This document shows, piece after piece, positions 35,421-43,499 of a DNA stretch of 64,000 nucleotides. The DNA comes from Gammaproteobacteria bacterium UBA2679. GTDB taxonomy: Bacteria; Pseudomonadota; Gammaproteobacteria; Pseudomonadales; Oleiphilaceae. Every line of letters begins with the position of its first letter. Position 1 is the stretch's first letter. Location: positions 101,622 to 165,621 of the forward strand of contig DEMD01000012.1 in assembly GCA_002354735.1 (NCBI GenBank), given 5' to 3'. Below the pieces are notes generated by a model that was not told where the DNA came from, did no database searches, and saw only the letters and a program-made list of their open reading frames with translations. The position numbers and the translations under genes were made by a program.

Positions 35421-36311
35421 TCAGTCGATCAGACCGATTTCTTGCGCGACGTCCAGTATCTGCTGGTAGTCACTGTTTTCCGCCTTGATGAACTTCGTCC
35501 GTGGAAATGCGGCGAGCAGATCCGGGTCGTCCATATTCAGAAGCGCCTGCTGCACCTTTGCCTTGAAACCCTTGCCAAAGGTCTTGTCGACGTCACCGCG
35601 TATGGTCCACTGATAGTCTGCATAGGTGGGCGTCTCCCAGATCACCTTGACGGCAGAAACATCGATATCGCCCGCTGCCATTTCCGTCTCCCAGACATCG
35701 TAACTGACCGCACCCAGTTGATAGGCGCCGGATTCGACGAGCGCGATTGTTCGCGAATGATTGTCGGAAAACCCGACTCGGCTGAAGAACTTCTCAGGCA
35801 CCTGACCGGTTTTTTCCCTGATATAGAACTCGGGCATCAGGCGGCCGGAAGTGCTGCCTTTGGAACCGAACGTGAAGGTCTTGCCGGCCATGCCCTTTGG
35901 AAACTCTTCACTCGGCTCGACGCCTGAGCTCTTGTGGGCAATGAAATAGGTCTTGAACTGGGTATCTTCTTCGCCTTGTGCAATAGCTTCAGAGCCCTCG
36001 ACCAGACGCCTGGCCTGCACACCCGAGAGTCCGCCAAACCAGGCCAGCTGTACCTGATTGTTACGGAAGGCGGAAACCGTAGCTGCGTAATCCTTTACGG
36101 GTACAAAGCGCACATCCACTTCCAGTGTCTTCTCCAGATAATCAGACACTTTTGAAAAGCGCTCCTGCAGACGGGTTTCGTCCTGATCCGGGATCGCAGT
36201 GAATACCAGTGTTTCGGCAAAGGCTCCACCTGCTGTGAGCAGCCCGGCGAACAGCAGTGGTAGAGTCAGACGGAAGAAACGCTGAGTGAGTGGTTTAGAA
36301 TCTCTGTGCAT
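35421..36311 (-). CDS. PhnD-like substrate-binding protein, putative selenate type
   Basis: This 296-residue periplasmic binding protein has a signal peptide ending GGAFAE. The mature part shows FTAIPDQDETRLQERFSK, VPVKDYAATVSAFRNNQVQLAWFGG (in two parts, VPVKDYAATVSA and FRNNQVQLAWFGG) and FTFGSKGSTSGRLMPEF, typical of the phosphate/phosphite/phosphonate PhnD superfamily. The IPDxxET opening and the neighbouring selD and SenB-type genes recall the subfamily annotated as putative selenate transporters (TIGR04553, from memory). Ligand could still be a phosphonate or another oxyanion. AGGAAG 7 bases before ATG 36311 decides the start. It is first gene of the transporter-cyclase operon. Confidence 0.82.
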   Translation of the reverse strand: MHRDSKPLTQRFFRLTLPLLFAGLLTAGGAFAETLVFTAIPDQDETRLQERFSKVSDYLEKTLEVDVRFVPVKDYAATVSAFRNNQVQLAWFGGLSGVQARRLVEGSEAIAQGEEDTQFKTYFIAHKSSGVEPSEEFPKGMAGKTFTFGSKGSTSGRLMPEFYIREKTGQVPEKFFSRVGFSDNHSRTIALVESGAYQLGAVSYDVWETEMAAGDIDVSAVKVIWETPTYADYQWTIRGDVDKTFGKGFKAKVQQALLNMDDPDLLAAFPRTKFIKAENSDYQQILDVAQEIGLID

Positions 36312-36405
36312 GAGGTAGCTTCCTGATGATATTGTCATAGTGAATTCACTTGCTGATCGTCATCACGCTGGGTCAACTGCCAGCTGAACAAACAGGGCAT
36401 GATCC

Positions 36406-37422
36406 ATGAATGTTCTTGTGATTTCACCTGCTGTCGCAGGCTCAAGGGCGGGCAACCGAGCAACAGCTCTCAGATACCGGAAATTCCTGCTCGACGCGGG
36501 GCACGACTGTCGAATCGAGCAGGCATTCGAGTCATGTGCCGGATCCGTCGAGTGGCCTGTAGACTGCGCTATCGTACTACATGCCATACGTGGCCGATAC
36601 GCTATCGCTGAAGCCAGACGTCGTGGAATTCCGCTGGTAGTGGTGCTGACCGGTACCGACTATTACAAATCCCAATTCACTCAGCCAGCTGAGTTCGAAA
36701 CGGCGCTCGAGGCGGCCGATGTACTCGTCTGTCTGCACGACCTCGGCTACCGTTCTGTACCCGAACGCTTTCACAGCAAGCTCGTTGTTATCAAACAATC
36801 AACGGCCTTCGAGGAAGAAATATCGCCTTCGCGTCCAGGAGAGAGCGATAGCGGCCTTACCTCACTGATTGCGTCATCGAGCATGCCGATCGCGGTCATT
36901 GGGCATCTGCGCGAGGAGAAGGATCCGTTCAGGGCCGCTCTGGCCGCCAAGCTACTGCCGCCTGAATCCGGTATTCAGATCCTTCACGCCGGCGGAGCTC
37001 ACAGTAGTCAATGGGCGACAAGAGCCCGGGAAGAAATGTCCCTTACTCCGCGCTACCACTGGCTGGGAGAGCTCAGCCGGGGCGATACGGAACAGCTATT
37101 GAGGCAAGCCGCACTCATGATCATCAGCTCGGTCATGGAAGGTGGCGCCAACATCGTATCCGAGGCATGCGCGCTTGGATGCCCTGTTCTTGCCTCGAAC
37201 ATCGATGGCAATATGGGTTTGCTGGGCAGCGACTACCCGGGATTATTTGAAGTCGGAGACGAGCAGGCTCTAATGGTCCAGCTACTTCGCTGCGAGACCG
37301 ACCCAACCTACCTGACAAGACTCACCACGATCTGCCAAGGCCTTGCTACCGACTTCACTCCGCAGCAGGAAGCCAGCGAGCTGCTGGATAGTGTTGCTCG
37401 CGCTTGCTTAGCATCGAAGTAG
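36406..37422 (+). CDS. senB: SenB-type glycosyltransferase (TIGR04348 family)
   Basis: This 338-residue GT-B fold enzyme opens with MNVLVISPAVAGSRAGNRATA-type residues (N-terminal acceptor loop). VVLTGTDYY lies near residue 83. The donor-binding C-terminal half carries HLREEKDP, HWLGELSRGDTEQLL and SSVMEGGANIVSEAC, the nucleotide-sugar Glu-Gly-Gly-Ala-Asn motif. TIGR04348 proteins sit beside selD; one group, SenB, makes selenosugars from selenophosphate and UDP-sugar in selenoneine synthesis. No senA homologue is in the window, so the final product is open. AGGG upstream supports ATG 36406. It converges on selD with a 15-bp overlap. Confidence 0.72.
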   Translation: MNVLVISPAVAGSRAGNRATALRYRKFLLDAGHDCRIEQAFESCAGSVEWPVDCAIVLHAIRGRYAIAEARRRGIPLVVVLTGTDYYKSQFTQPAEFETALEAADVLVCLHDLGYRSVPERFHSKLVVIKQSTAFEEEISPSRPGESDSGLTSLIASSSMPIAVIGHLREEKDPFRAALAAKLLPPESGIQILHAGGAHSSQWATRAREEMSLTPRYHWLGELSRGDTEQLLRQAALMIISSVMEGGANIVSEACALGCPVLASNIDGNMGLLGSDYPGLFEVGDEQALMVQLLRCETDPTYLTRLTTICQGLATDFTPQQEASELLDSVARACLASK

Positions 37423-39681
37423 AATCGGGGCGAGCTGGTCTCCCATCGGTAAGATGTCTCCAATGACAATGGTGGATTCGTAGCCAAGCGCCCGGAGTTC
37501 AGCAACACACGCATCCACACGCTCCGCCGGCACACCGGCCAGCAGGCCGCCCGCAGTCTGCGGATCGAATAACAATGGGTACACAGGATGGTCAACTGAC
37601 TCGGTCTGGTTCGAGATGGCGCGACGCAGCCGCACATTGGCGGGCTGCAGTGAGCTCAATATTCCCATTCTCGAGGTTTCCAGTGCGCCGTCGAGCACTG
37701 GGATGCATGCAAGGTCCAGAGCTGCATCCACACCCGAGGCCTTGGTCATCTCGACGAGATGTCCGAGTAGCCCGAAGCCGGTGACATCGGTGCAGGCTGT
37801 AGCACCATGCCGGCGCAGGCAGCCAGCCGCAGCCTGACTCGACAGCTGCATCGATTCCAGCGCTGCATCGATCCAGCGGCCCTTTGCTGCCAGCCGTGCA
37901 TGCGCGGCGAAAAGCGTTCCGGTACCGATCGGCTTGGTCAGAACCAGCTTCTGACCAGGCAAGAGGCCACCTTTCTTCAGCACTTCGGCAGGGTCAATGA
38001 GACCGTTGATCGCAAAGCCCAGGGCCAGTTCCTGACCTTCACCCGTATGCCCTCCGACAAGTGCGCAGCCTGCAGCATTCAGCACTTCTACCGCGCCAGA
38101 CATGAGCTGAAAAAGAAGCGCTTCAACTTTGCTTTCGAGTCCTTGCGGAATGGTCGCCACAGCAGTCGCACTCTGGGCTTCTGCGCCCATGGCAAAGATA
38201 TCACCAAGACTGTGATTCGCCGCGATCTTGCCAAAAATATAGGGGTCGTCGATGAAAGCGCGGAAAAAATCGATACTGTGGACCAGTGCCTTGTCGGCAG
38301 GGATGGACAGCACTGCAGCGTCGTCGGGTGCGTGCAGGCCAACCAGCACATCCTCGCGCTCGACTGGCTGGAGCGAACTGATAGCACGGCTCAGCACGCT
38401 GGCGCCAACCTTTGCACCACAACCGCCGCATCGCATGGCTACAGCCGAAATGGCCTGAGTGTTTTCTTCACTGGACAACCGGATGTGATGGCCCGGTGAG
38501 GCAGCCTTCTCCGGCATTGCCGGCAATTCGCTGAAGCGTGCCATGAAACGTCGGTCGACCCAGTCCTTCCAGCGCCAGACCCAGGCGCCACGTGCAGTGA
38601 ATCGACCTCTGGTTGCAAAGGCATACTTGTCGCCGGTGCTGATCAACGCCAACCATTTTCGCTGCGGGCGATAGTCGAGCAGCGTGCGGTTTTCCACATA
38701 ACGACGAAGATTCACAGCGAGCGGCCTACCCTGCCGTACAGCGAAGACGCCTGCTTTTGGGCGCGGATGGTCGATCATGGCAGCAACATCACCAGCGGCG
38801 AATATGTTGGGATCACTCACCGTCTGCAGCGTATCCGAGACTCTGATAAACCCTTTTTCATCCAGTTCGAGCCCAGTTTGCCGAAGCCAGCGGGCCCCGC
38901 CAGCCTCGGTGACCCATAAGGTGGTATCGGCAGGATAGGTGGCACTGTTGTCGCTAGTGGCTACTGTGCGCGCACCAACCTGGCTGACCGCCCTACCGAG
39001 CACCTGACGAATGCCCCGGCTCTCGAGCACCTCCGAGAACTGCCGTCCCACAGAGGATGGAGCCTGGGGCAGCAGCGCATCATCCTTGCCGAACACAGTG
39101 ATGGCCACCGCCTGCCCAGCCGACGTGCGCACCGAGCCAAGACGATGCTGTAAAGCGAGCGCCAGCTCAACACCACCAGCCCCTGCCCCGACCACGGCAA
39201 TCTGATAAGGTGAAGTCGTGGATCTATCGGCAGTGATCGTGGCCAAGAGGTGCTGCCAGCGGTCATTGAATTCGTTTATTGGCTTGACGGGCACAGCATA
39301 TTCCGCGGCACCATTGACAGTACTGACGTCGGGACTGGAGCCCGTATTGATTGACAGCACATCATAGGCCACATCAGGACGATGCCGACACTGAACGGTT
39401 TGCGCTGACCGATCGATTCCGGTGACCTCATCCCGGTAGAACCTGGCGCCAGCGAACTCAGCCAGACGGCGAAGATCGATATGCGTCTCGTCATAGCTGT
39501 AATGGCCGGCAACGTAGCCGGGCAGCATGCCGGAATATGGGGTATGCGTATCCCTGCAGATCAGGGTGATTCTGACACCGGGAATGGGTTTCATTCCCAA
39601 CATTTTCAGCACCACGGCATGGCTATGCCCGCCGCCGACGAGCACGATGTCGCGTAGCACGATTTCAGAATTCTTCTTCAT
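37408..39681 (-). CDS. selD: Selenophosphate synthetase SelD fused to an FAD-dependent oxidoreductase
   Basis: This 757-residue fusion has residues 1-375 as a pyridine-nucleotide-disulfide oxidoreductase-like flavoprotein: GGGHSH (16-21), GAGAGG (165-170) and GDVA with Asp298 for FAD. Residues 405-757 form SelD: RCGGCGAKVG with Cys418/Cys421 as the catalytic-site cysteines, HAPDDAA, HSIDFFRAF and GGHTGEG. SelD makes selenophosphate from selenide and ATP, used by MnmH, SelA and SenB. The flavoprotein half may supply reduced selenium; this is inference. The catalytic position is Cys, not selenocysteine. The start is 19 bp from the divergent yihY-type start, without a visible Shine-Dalgarno sequence. 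Confidence 0.93.
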   Translation of the reverse strand: MKKNSEIVLRDIVLVGGGHSHAVVLKMLGMKPIPGVRITLICRDTHTPYSGMLPGYVAGHYSYDETHIDLRRLAEFAGARFYRDEVTGIDRSAQTVQCRHRPDVAYDVLSINTGSSPDVSTVNGAAEYAVPVKPINEFNDRWQHLLATITADRSTTSPYQIAVVGAGAGGVELALALQHRLGSVRTSAGQAVAITVFGKDDALLPQAPSSVGRQFSEVLESRGIRQVLGRAVSQVGARTVATSDNSATYPADTTLWVTEAGGARWLRQTGLELDEKGFIRVSDTLQTVSDPNIFAAGDVAAMIDHPRPKAGVFAVRQGRPLAVNLRRYVENRTLLDYRPQRKWLALISTGDKYAFATRGRFTARGAWVWRWKDWVDRRFMARFSELPAMPEKAASPGHHIRLSSEENTQAISAVAMRCGGCGAKVGASVLSRAISSLQPVEREDVLVGLHAPDDAAVLSIPADKALVHSIDFFRAFIDDPYIFGKIAANHSLGDIFAMGAEAQSATAVATIPQGLESKVEALLFQLMSGAVEVLNAAGCALVGGHTGEGQELALGFAINGLIDPAEVLKKGGLLPGQKLVLTKPIGTGTLFAAHARLAAKGRWIDAALESMQLSSQAAAGCLRRHGATACTDVTGFGLLGHLVEMTKASGVDAALDLACIPVLDGALETSRMGILSSLQPANVRLRRAISNQTESVDHPVYPLLFDPQTAGGLLAGVPAERVDACVAELRALGYESTIVIGDILPMGDQLAPILLRC

Positions 39682-39700
39682 TACAGGGTATACTCGATCT

Positions 39701-40582
39701 ATGGATTCATCAGCAGACTATCTGCACTTCTCGCCCCAGGACTGGCGCAAAGTCTGCCGCCACTCAATAACGCTGAGCAGGCAATGCCGAATCAGTGACT
39801 TTGCCTATAGTGCGGCCTTTAACGCATTTCTGGCGCTGTTCCCCTTGACGCTCGCTATCCTGACGCTCTACGGCCTATTCATGGATGCAGCCACTGTAGA
39901 GCAGCAAGTTACCGCAGTCAGCGAATTTTTGCCTGCCAACATCTCCAGCATGGCTGAAGACCGGCTCCATTCGCTGGCCGAGACGCCGAAACAGAATCTT
40001 GGGTGGGGTCTGGCTGTGAGTATCAGCTTCGCATGTGCCGTCACCTATCGCGGGACCGCCACTTTGCTATCCACTCTCTCGGCAGTTCACGCACAGCACC
40101 TTGACGATACAAGCGATCCAGGGATCCTGCGAACTATCGTGACATCAGCATGCGCCGTGGTATTCATCGTGCTGTGCCTCGGGATGCTTATTATCATTCC
40201 GGCTGTGGTGCAACATCTCCCAGCATTGATCGAGCACCGTAACCTGGTCCGCCTACTCATCTGGCCCGGTCTGTTTGTCATGATCTGCGTTGCGCTCGGC
40301 ATGCTCTACAGATTCAGCCGCACGATGGTGTCTGACCGACCTTCGCTTTTCCATCACTGGCTCAGTCCTGGCGCTGTTGCCGCCTCACTCATCTGGTTGG
40401 TAGGCAGCGGACTGTTTTCCTACTATGTCAGCAACTTTGGCCAGTACGACCTTGTTTTCGGTTCCATCTCCGCAGTCGCCGTCTTGATGATCTGGCTATA
40501 CCTGACCAATTTCATCATCTTTTTCGGCGCGGTTCTGAACACTGCAATAGGTACGAGGGGAAAAAAAGAGGCTGACCAATAA
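39701..40582 (+). CDS. YihY/virulence factor BrkB family membrane protein
   Basis: This 293-residue integral membrane protein has about six segments (about 32-58, 95-115, 145-170, 180-205, 220-240, 255-280). Family features are SDFAYSAAFNAFLALFPL, SLFHHWLSPGAVAASLIWL and SNFGQYDLVFGSISAVAVLMIWLYLTN (given here as SNFGQYDLVFGS and ISAVAVLMIWLYLTN). Its function is not established. Older assignment to RNase BN is wrong. I start at ATG 39701; the frame is open further upstream but runs antisense into selD. TATACT at 39689-39694 lies just before the ATG. A bidirectional terminator follows. Confidence 0.85.
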   Translation: MDSSADYLHFSPQDWRKVCRHSITLSRQCRISDFAYSAAFNAFLALFPLTLAILTLYGLFMDAATVEQQVTAVSEFLPANISSMAEDRLHSLAETPKQNLGWGLAVSISFACAVTYRGTATLLSTLSAVHAQHLDDTSDPGILRTIVTSACAVVFIVLCLGMLIIIPAVVQHLPALIEHRNLVRLLIWPGLFVMICVALGMLYRFSRTMVSDRPSLFHHWLSPGAVAASLIWLVGSGLFSYYVSNFGQYDLVFGSISAVAVLMIWLYLTNFIIFFGAVLNTAIGTRGKKEADQ

Positions 40583-40610
40583 AAAAGCAGCGCATGAAGC
40601 GCTGCCTTTT
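40581..40610. terminator. Bidirectional terminator between yihY-type gene and ibpA
   Basis: A 7-bp stem GCAGCGC/GCGCTGC with an ATGAA loop is flanked by AAAAAA on the left and CTTTT on the right. It can end transcription from either side and is strongest for ibpA on the minus strand. Confidence 0.85.
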
Positions 40611-40632
40611 GTCTTGCGAGCCTATCGCTCGT

Positions 40633-41130
40633 TTACGCGGCATTGGTTTCCGCGTTGTCCTCATTGGCTGAGGCATCGTGCTCAAGCACCTTGTCTGACC
40701 GCTTAGCTGAACCATTGATCTGGATGCTCCGTGGTTTGGCAGCCTCAGGAACTTCCTTGACCAGACTGATGGTCAACAAGCCATTCTTCAGGTCGGCGCC
40801 ACGTACTTCGATATGGTCCGCAAGGTTGAACTTGCGTTCGAATGCACGATTGGCAATACCCTGATGCAGGTACTTGCGTGACTCCTCTTCGCCGCCCTTG
40901 CGACCCTTGACAGTGAGCACACCTTTTTCGACCTGGATATCCAGTTCATCCTCACTGAATCCGGCGATGGCCAAAGTGATCGCATAGCGATTCTCATCCG
41001 TCACTTCGATGTTGTAAGGCGGATAGCCTGCACTGGTCTGATCGCCCCTGAGGGTGGCATCAAGTATGGATGCCATACGGTCGAAACCAATACTGCTGCG
41101 GTACAGCGGTGAAAAGTCGATAGTAGTCAT
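40633..41130 (-). CDS. ibpA: Small heat-shock protein IbpA (Hsp20)
   Basis: This 165-residue alpha-crystallin-domain chaperone holds unfolding proteins on heat stress. It starts MTTIDFSPLYRSSIGFDRM, as IbpA does. The crystallin domain (about 35-130) has YNIEVTDENRYAITLAIAGF, GVLTVKGRKG, RAFERKFNL and ADLKNGLLTISL; the Ile-x-Ile tail motif appears as SIQI. The acidic tail is longer than in E. coli. GGAGA 7 bases upstream fixes ATG 41130. That ribosome site lies in a ROSE-like hairpin, so translation is probably heat-controlled. Confidence 0.95.
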   Translation of the reverse strand: MTTIDFSPLYRSSIGFDRMASILDATLRGDQTSAGYPPYNIEVTDENRYAITLAIAGFSEDELDIQVEKGVLTVKGRKGGEEESRKYLHQGIANRAFERKFNLADHIEVRGADLKNGLLTISLVKEVPEAAKPRSIQINGSAKRSDKVLEHDASANEDNAETNAA

Positions 41131-41160
41131 AGCATATTCTCCATTGAAGCAATACGATTC
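41131..41160 (-). promoter_or_regulatory. ROSE-like RNA thermometer hairpin in the ibpA leader
   Basis: In the minus-strand mRNA, UAUU-G-CUUC (plus 41146-41154) can pair with GGAG-AAUA (41135-41142) around an AAU loop. One G is bulged and the Shine-Dalgarno GGAG is closed. The UUGCU element with a bulged G opposite the ribosome site is the signature of ROSE thermometers in ibpA leaders of pseudomonads and rhizobia. Further stem-loops upstream are likely but not mapped. Confidence 0.7.
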
Positions 41161-41391
41161 AGTCGTGGCCCAAGCGGGCATCAGCCCTTCTGCAACCACT
41201 GTTGTGTGTGACTCGATGATCTCAATCAGACTCATCGCTCACACTGTTAAAATGGTGGCAAGGCGGTCAGAATCAATGCACACAAGCATTACTTTTTTGC
41301 AAGATTTGCTGAACCGATGGCAGCGATCGCTGTAGATTGGTAGTACATCGGAAGGGGCGCATTCGGCGCTTCAGTGGCCCGGAGAAATGTC

Positions 41392-41811
41392 ATGAGTGAG
41401 CCTTCGCTGAAACGACTTTTAGACAGTGTCGAGACGATCATTCTGGTAGGCGCAAGCGAGAAGCAGCACCGCGACAGCTACAAGATCATGGCATTCCTGC
41501 TGGAGCGCGGTTACGAGGTCTTCCCGGTCAACCCCCGACTCGCTGGTGGAGAACTGATGGGGCGACCAGTTTTTGCCTCCATCACGCAGGCTGCTGACCA
41601 CATTCGGAATCAACTGAATAAATCTGTAGATATGGTCGACGTGTTCAGGGATCCAGCTCATCTAGGCGAGGTCGCCAAAGAGGCTATTGCTGCAGGCGTA
41701 CGTATCCTCTGGGGACAGCTCGGCGTTCAGAATGCCGCCGCCGAAGCAGAGGCCCGCCAGGCCGGGCTGACCGTCGTAACGAATCAATGTCCTAAAATTA
41801 TATTGAGGTGA
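41392..41811 (+). CDS. CoA-binding domain protein (YccU-like)
   Basis: This 139-residue cytoplasmic protein has a Rossmann-type CoA-binding domain: ETIILVGASEKQHRDSYKIM, YEVFPVNPRLAG, VDMVDVFRDPAHL and GVRILWGQLGVQN. The family (YccU) resembles the N-terminal part of acyl-CoA synthetases (NDP-forming); the ligand and role are unproven. GGAGA 8 bases upstream selects ATG 41392 over GTG 41374. The Rho_N-type gene starts 4 bp after its stop. Confidence 0.88.
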   Translation: MSEPSLKRLLDSVETIILVGASEKQHRDSYKIMAFLLERGYEVFPVNPRLAGGELMGRPVFASITQAADHIRNQLNKSVDMVDVFRDPAHLGEVAKEAIAAGVRILWGQLGVQNAAAEAEARQAGLTVVTNQCPKIILR

Positions 41812-41815
41812 CATC

Positions 41816-42088
41816 ATGGCCAAACAAGGCAATAAATCGAATGATCACGGTTCATCTATCAAGAACCCGGAGCAGTACGAAGCGCTACGCGATGATGGCA
41901 TGAGCAAGGAAAAGGCAGCGCGGATTTCGAACTCTCCAACGAAAAAGACCAGCCAGAAAGGTGGCAATCACGCTGCCTATGAGGACTGGACTTATGATGA
42001 ACTCTACGACAAGGCGCAGGAAGTGGATATCGACGGAAGATCGGACATGACCAAATCCGAGCTGATAGAGGCGCTCCGCAATCACTGA
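41816..42088 (+). CDS. Small protein with Rho_N/SAP-like domain
   Basis: This 90-residue, very hydrophilic protein has an N-terminal KGNKSNDHGSSIKNPEQYEALR-like region (given only in outline) rich in Lys, Asn and Ser. The C-terminal helix-turn-helix unit WTYDELYDKAQEVDIDGRSD then SELIEALRNH resembles the Rho termination-factor N-terminal (SAP-like) nucleic-acid-binding fold. It probably binds DNA or RNA. GAGGTG upstream gives a clear start. It is cotranscribed with the CoA-binding gene. Confidence 0.72.
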   Translation: MAKQGNKSNDHGSSIKNPEQYEALRDDGMSKEKAARISNSPTKKTSQKGGNHAAYEDWTYDELYDKAQEVDIDGRSDMTKSELIEALRNH

Positions 42089-42143
42089 CAAGGCCTACAG
42101 GGGCCCAAAAATCCCCATCAGTGCGTCACTGTTTCTCCGCAAG

Positions 42144-43232
42144 GTGCCTTTTATCGATACGCGCTCGCCGGGCGAGTTCGATAAAGGCGCTTTTCCAACA
42201 GCAATCAACTTGCCCCTGATGAACAATGAGGAGCGGGCGCTCGTAGGCACCTGCTATAAGACGCAGGGCCAGACAGCAGCCATTGAGCTCGGGCATGAAC
42301 TGGTGAGCGGGGCGGTAAAGCAGAGCCGCATCGACCAGTGGATCAAACAGCTCGAGCAGCAGCCTGACACGGTGTTGTATTGCTTTCGGGGCGGGCTCAG
42401 GACAAAGATCAGTCTGGAGTGGCTCGCGGATGCCGGCTTTGCAGTCCCTTACGTCGAAGGCGGCTACAAGGCAATGCGACACTTCCTCATCAATACCATC
42501 GAAGCCGCAGCTCAGTACCCCTGGCTCGTTGTTGCAGGCAAGACAGGGTCAGGCAAGACTGAACTACTGAAGGCTGCCAGAGCGGAACCCAGCGACATTG
42601 CGACGGTCGACCTCGAGCATCTTGCCAACCACCGCGGCTCTGCCTTTGGCGGCGAAGTCACGCCGCAGCCAAGTCAGATCAACTTCGAGAATGCTCTGGC
42701 TATCGAGCTACTGCGCCTGGAAGCCTGTGCGGTGCGACGGGTCCTGGTGGAAGATGAAGGTCGCCTTATAGGGCGGGCTTTCGTACCGCTCGCAGTGCAG
42801 GAGGTGATTCGCCGATCACCAATAGTCGAACTGGTGCGCCCTTTCGAGCAACGTGCTCAGGCAATCGCGGAGGATTATGTATTGCGCAGGGAGCGAGAGC
42901 TCGTTGAATTGTCGGGGAATGGCGCCCCGTCGGTGGACATATTGCAGCAGATCGAAGATCGGTTGCTCGAGCAACTTGGGAGTATCAAGCGGCGGCTGGG
43001 CGGTGAACGCCTGGCAACGCTCAAGCAACAGCTCACGGCAGCTTTCGATCGCTATCGTGTAAACAGAGATCTTACTGAGCATTACAGCTGGATCGAGCCT
43101 TTACTACTGGAGTATTACGACCCTATGTATGAGCACCAGGCCAGCCGTTCAGATCGCGAGCTCCTGTTCAGAGGTACGCAAAGCGAAATCCTGCAGTGGT
43201 TAAATGAGCGCACGGACCAACCCGACCGTTAA
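42144..43232 (+). CDS. mnmH: tRNA 2-selenouridine synthase MnmH (SelU)
   Basis: This enzyme uses selenophosphate from SelD to convert 2-thiouridine to 2-selenouridine at the wobble base of Lys, Glu and Gln tRNAs. The N-terminal rhodanese domain has the catalytic Cys80 in LYCFRGGLRT. The P-loop GKTGSGKT is at 132-139, followed by the long C-terminal helical part. The first normal start is GTG 42144 (362 aa), yet family similarity (LFLRKVPFIDTR) continues upstream into an open frame with no ATG, GTG or TTG. AGGGG at 42099-42103 lies 7 bases before ATC 42111, so initiation at a rare codon or loss of the start is possible. It overlaps the convergent azlD by 33 bp. Confidence 0.92.
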   Translation: MPFIDTRSPGEFDKGAFPTAINLPLMNNEERALVGTCYKTQGQTAAIELGHELVSGAVKQSRIDQWIKQLEQQPDTVLYCFRGGLRTKISLEWLADAGFAVPYVEGGYKAMRHFLINTIEAAAQYPWLVVAGKTGSGKTELLKAARAEPSDIATVDLEHLANHRGSAFGGEVTPQPSQINFENALAIELLRLEACAVRRVLVEDEGRLIGRAFVPLAVQEVIRRSPIVELVRPFEQRAQAIAEDYVLRRERELVELSGNGAPSVDILQQIEDRLLEQLGSIKRRLGGERLATLKQQLTAAFDRYRVNRDLTEHYSWIEPLLLEYYDPMYEHQASRSDRELLFRGTQSEILQWLNERTDQPDR

Positions 43233-43499
43233 CACGCCAGCAGCGAGCGCGACGAGTTGTCCTCGCTGCAGTAACATGGCAAGCAGGCAAACGGCTGCAC
43301 CTGTGCGGATCGCCCAGTCACCCGACAGCATCGCCGGCGCCACGAGCGCTACCAGTACGCTGCCAGACAGTGCCTTGAGAAAGCGCTGCACCCTGGGCCC
43401 CATGGGCACGATTGACATCAGGACTACGCCACCTACACGTGTACATAGTGTTGCAAGCGTCATGACAGCCAGAAAACCGGCAAGCTCAAACTGGGTCAT
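43200..43499 (-). CDS. azlD: AzlD-family branched-chain amino acid transport subunit
   Basis: This 99-residue membrane protein has three to four hydrophobic segments. LATLCTRVGG near residue 18 and the LKALSGSVLVALVAPAML helix fit AzlD. With AzlC it forms an exporter of branched-chain or related amino acids. AAGG 6 bases upstream selects ATG 43499. Its start overlaps the end of azlC by 14 bp, and its stop overlaps the convergent mnmH end by 33 bp. Confidence 0.85.
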   Translation of the reverse strand: MTQFELAGFLAVMTLATLCTRVGGVVLMSIVPMGPRVQRFLKALSGSVLVALVAPAMLSGDWAIRTGAAVCLLAMLLQRGQLVALAAGVLTVGLVRALI

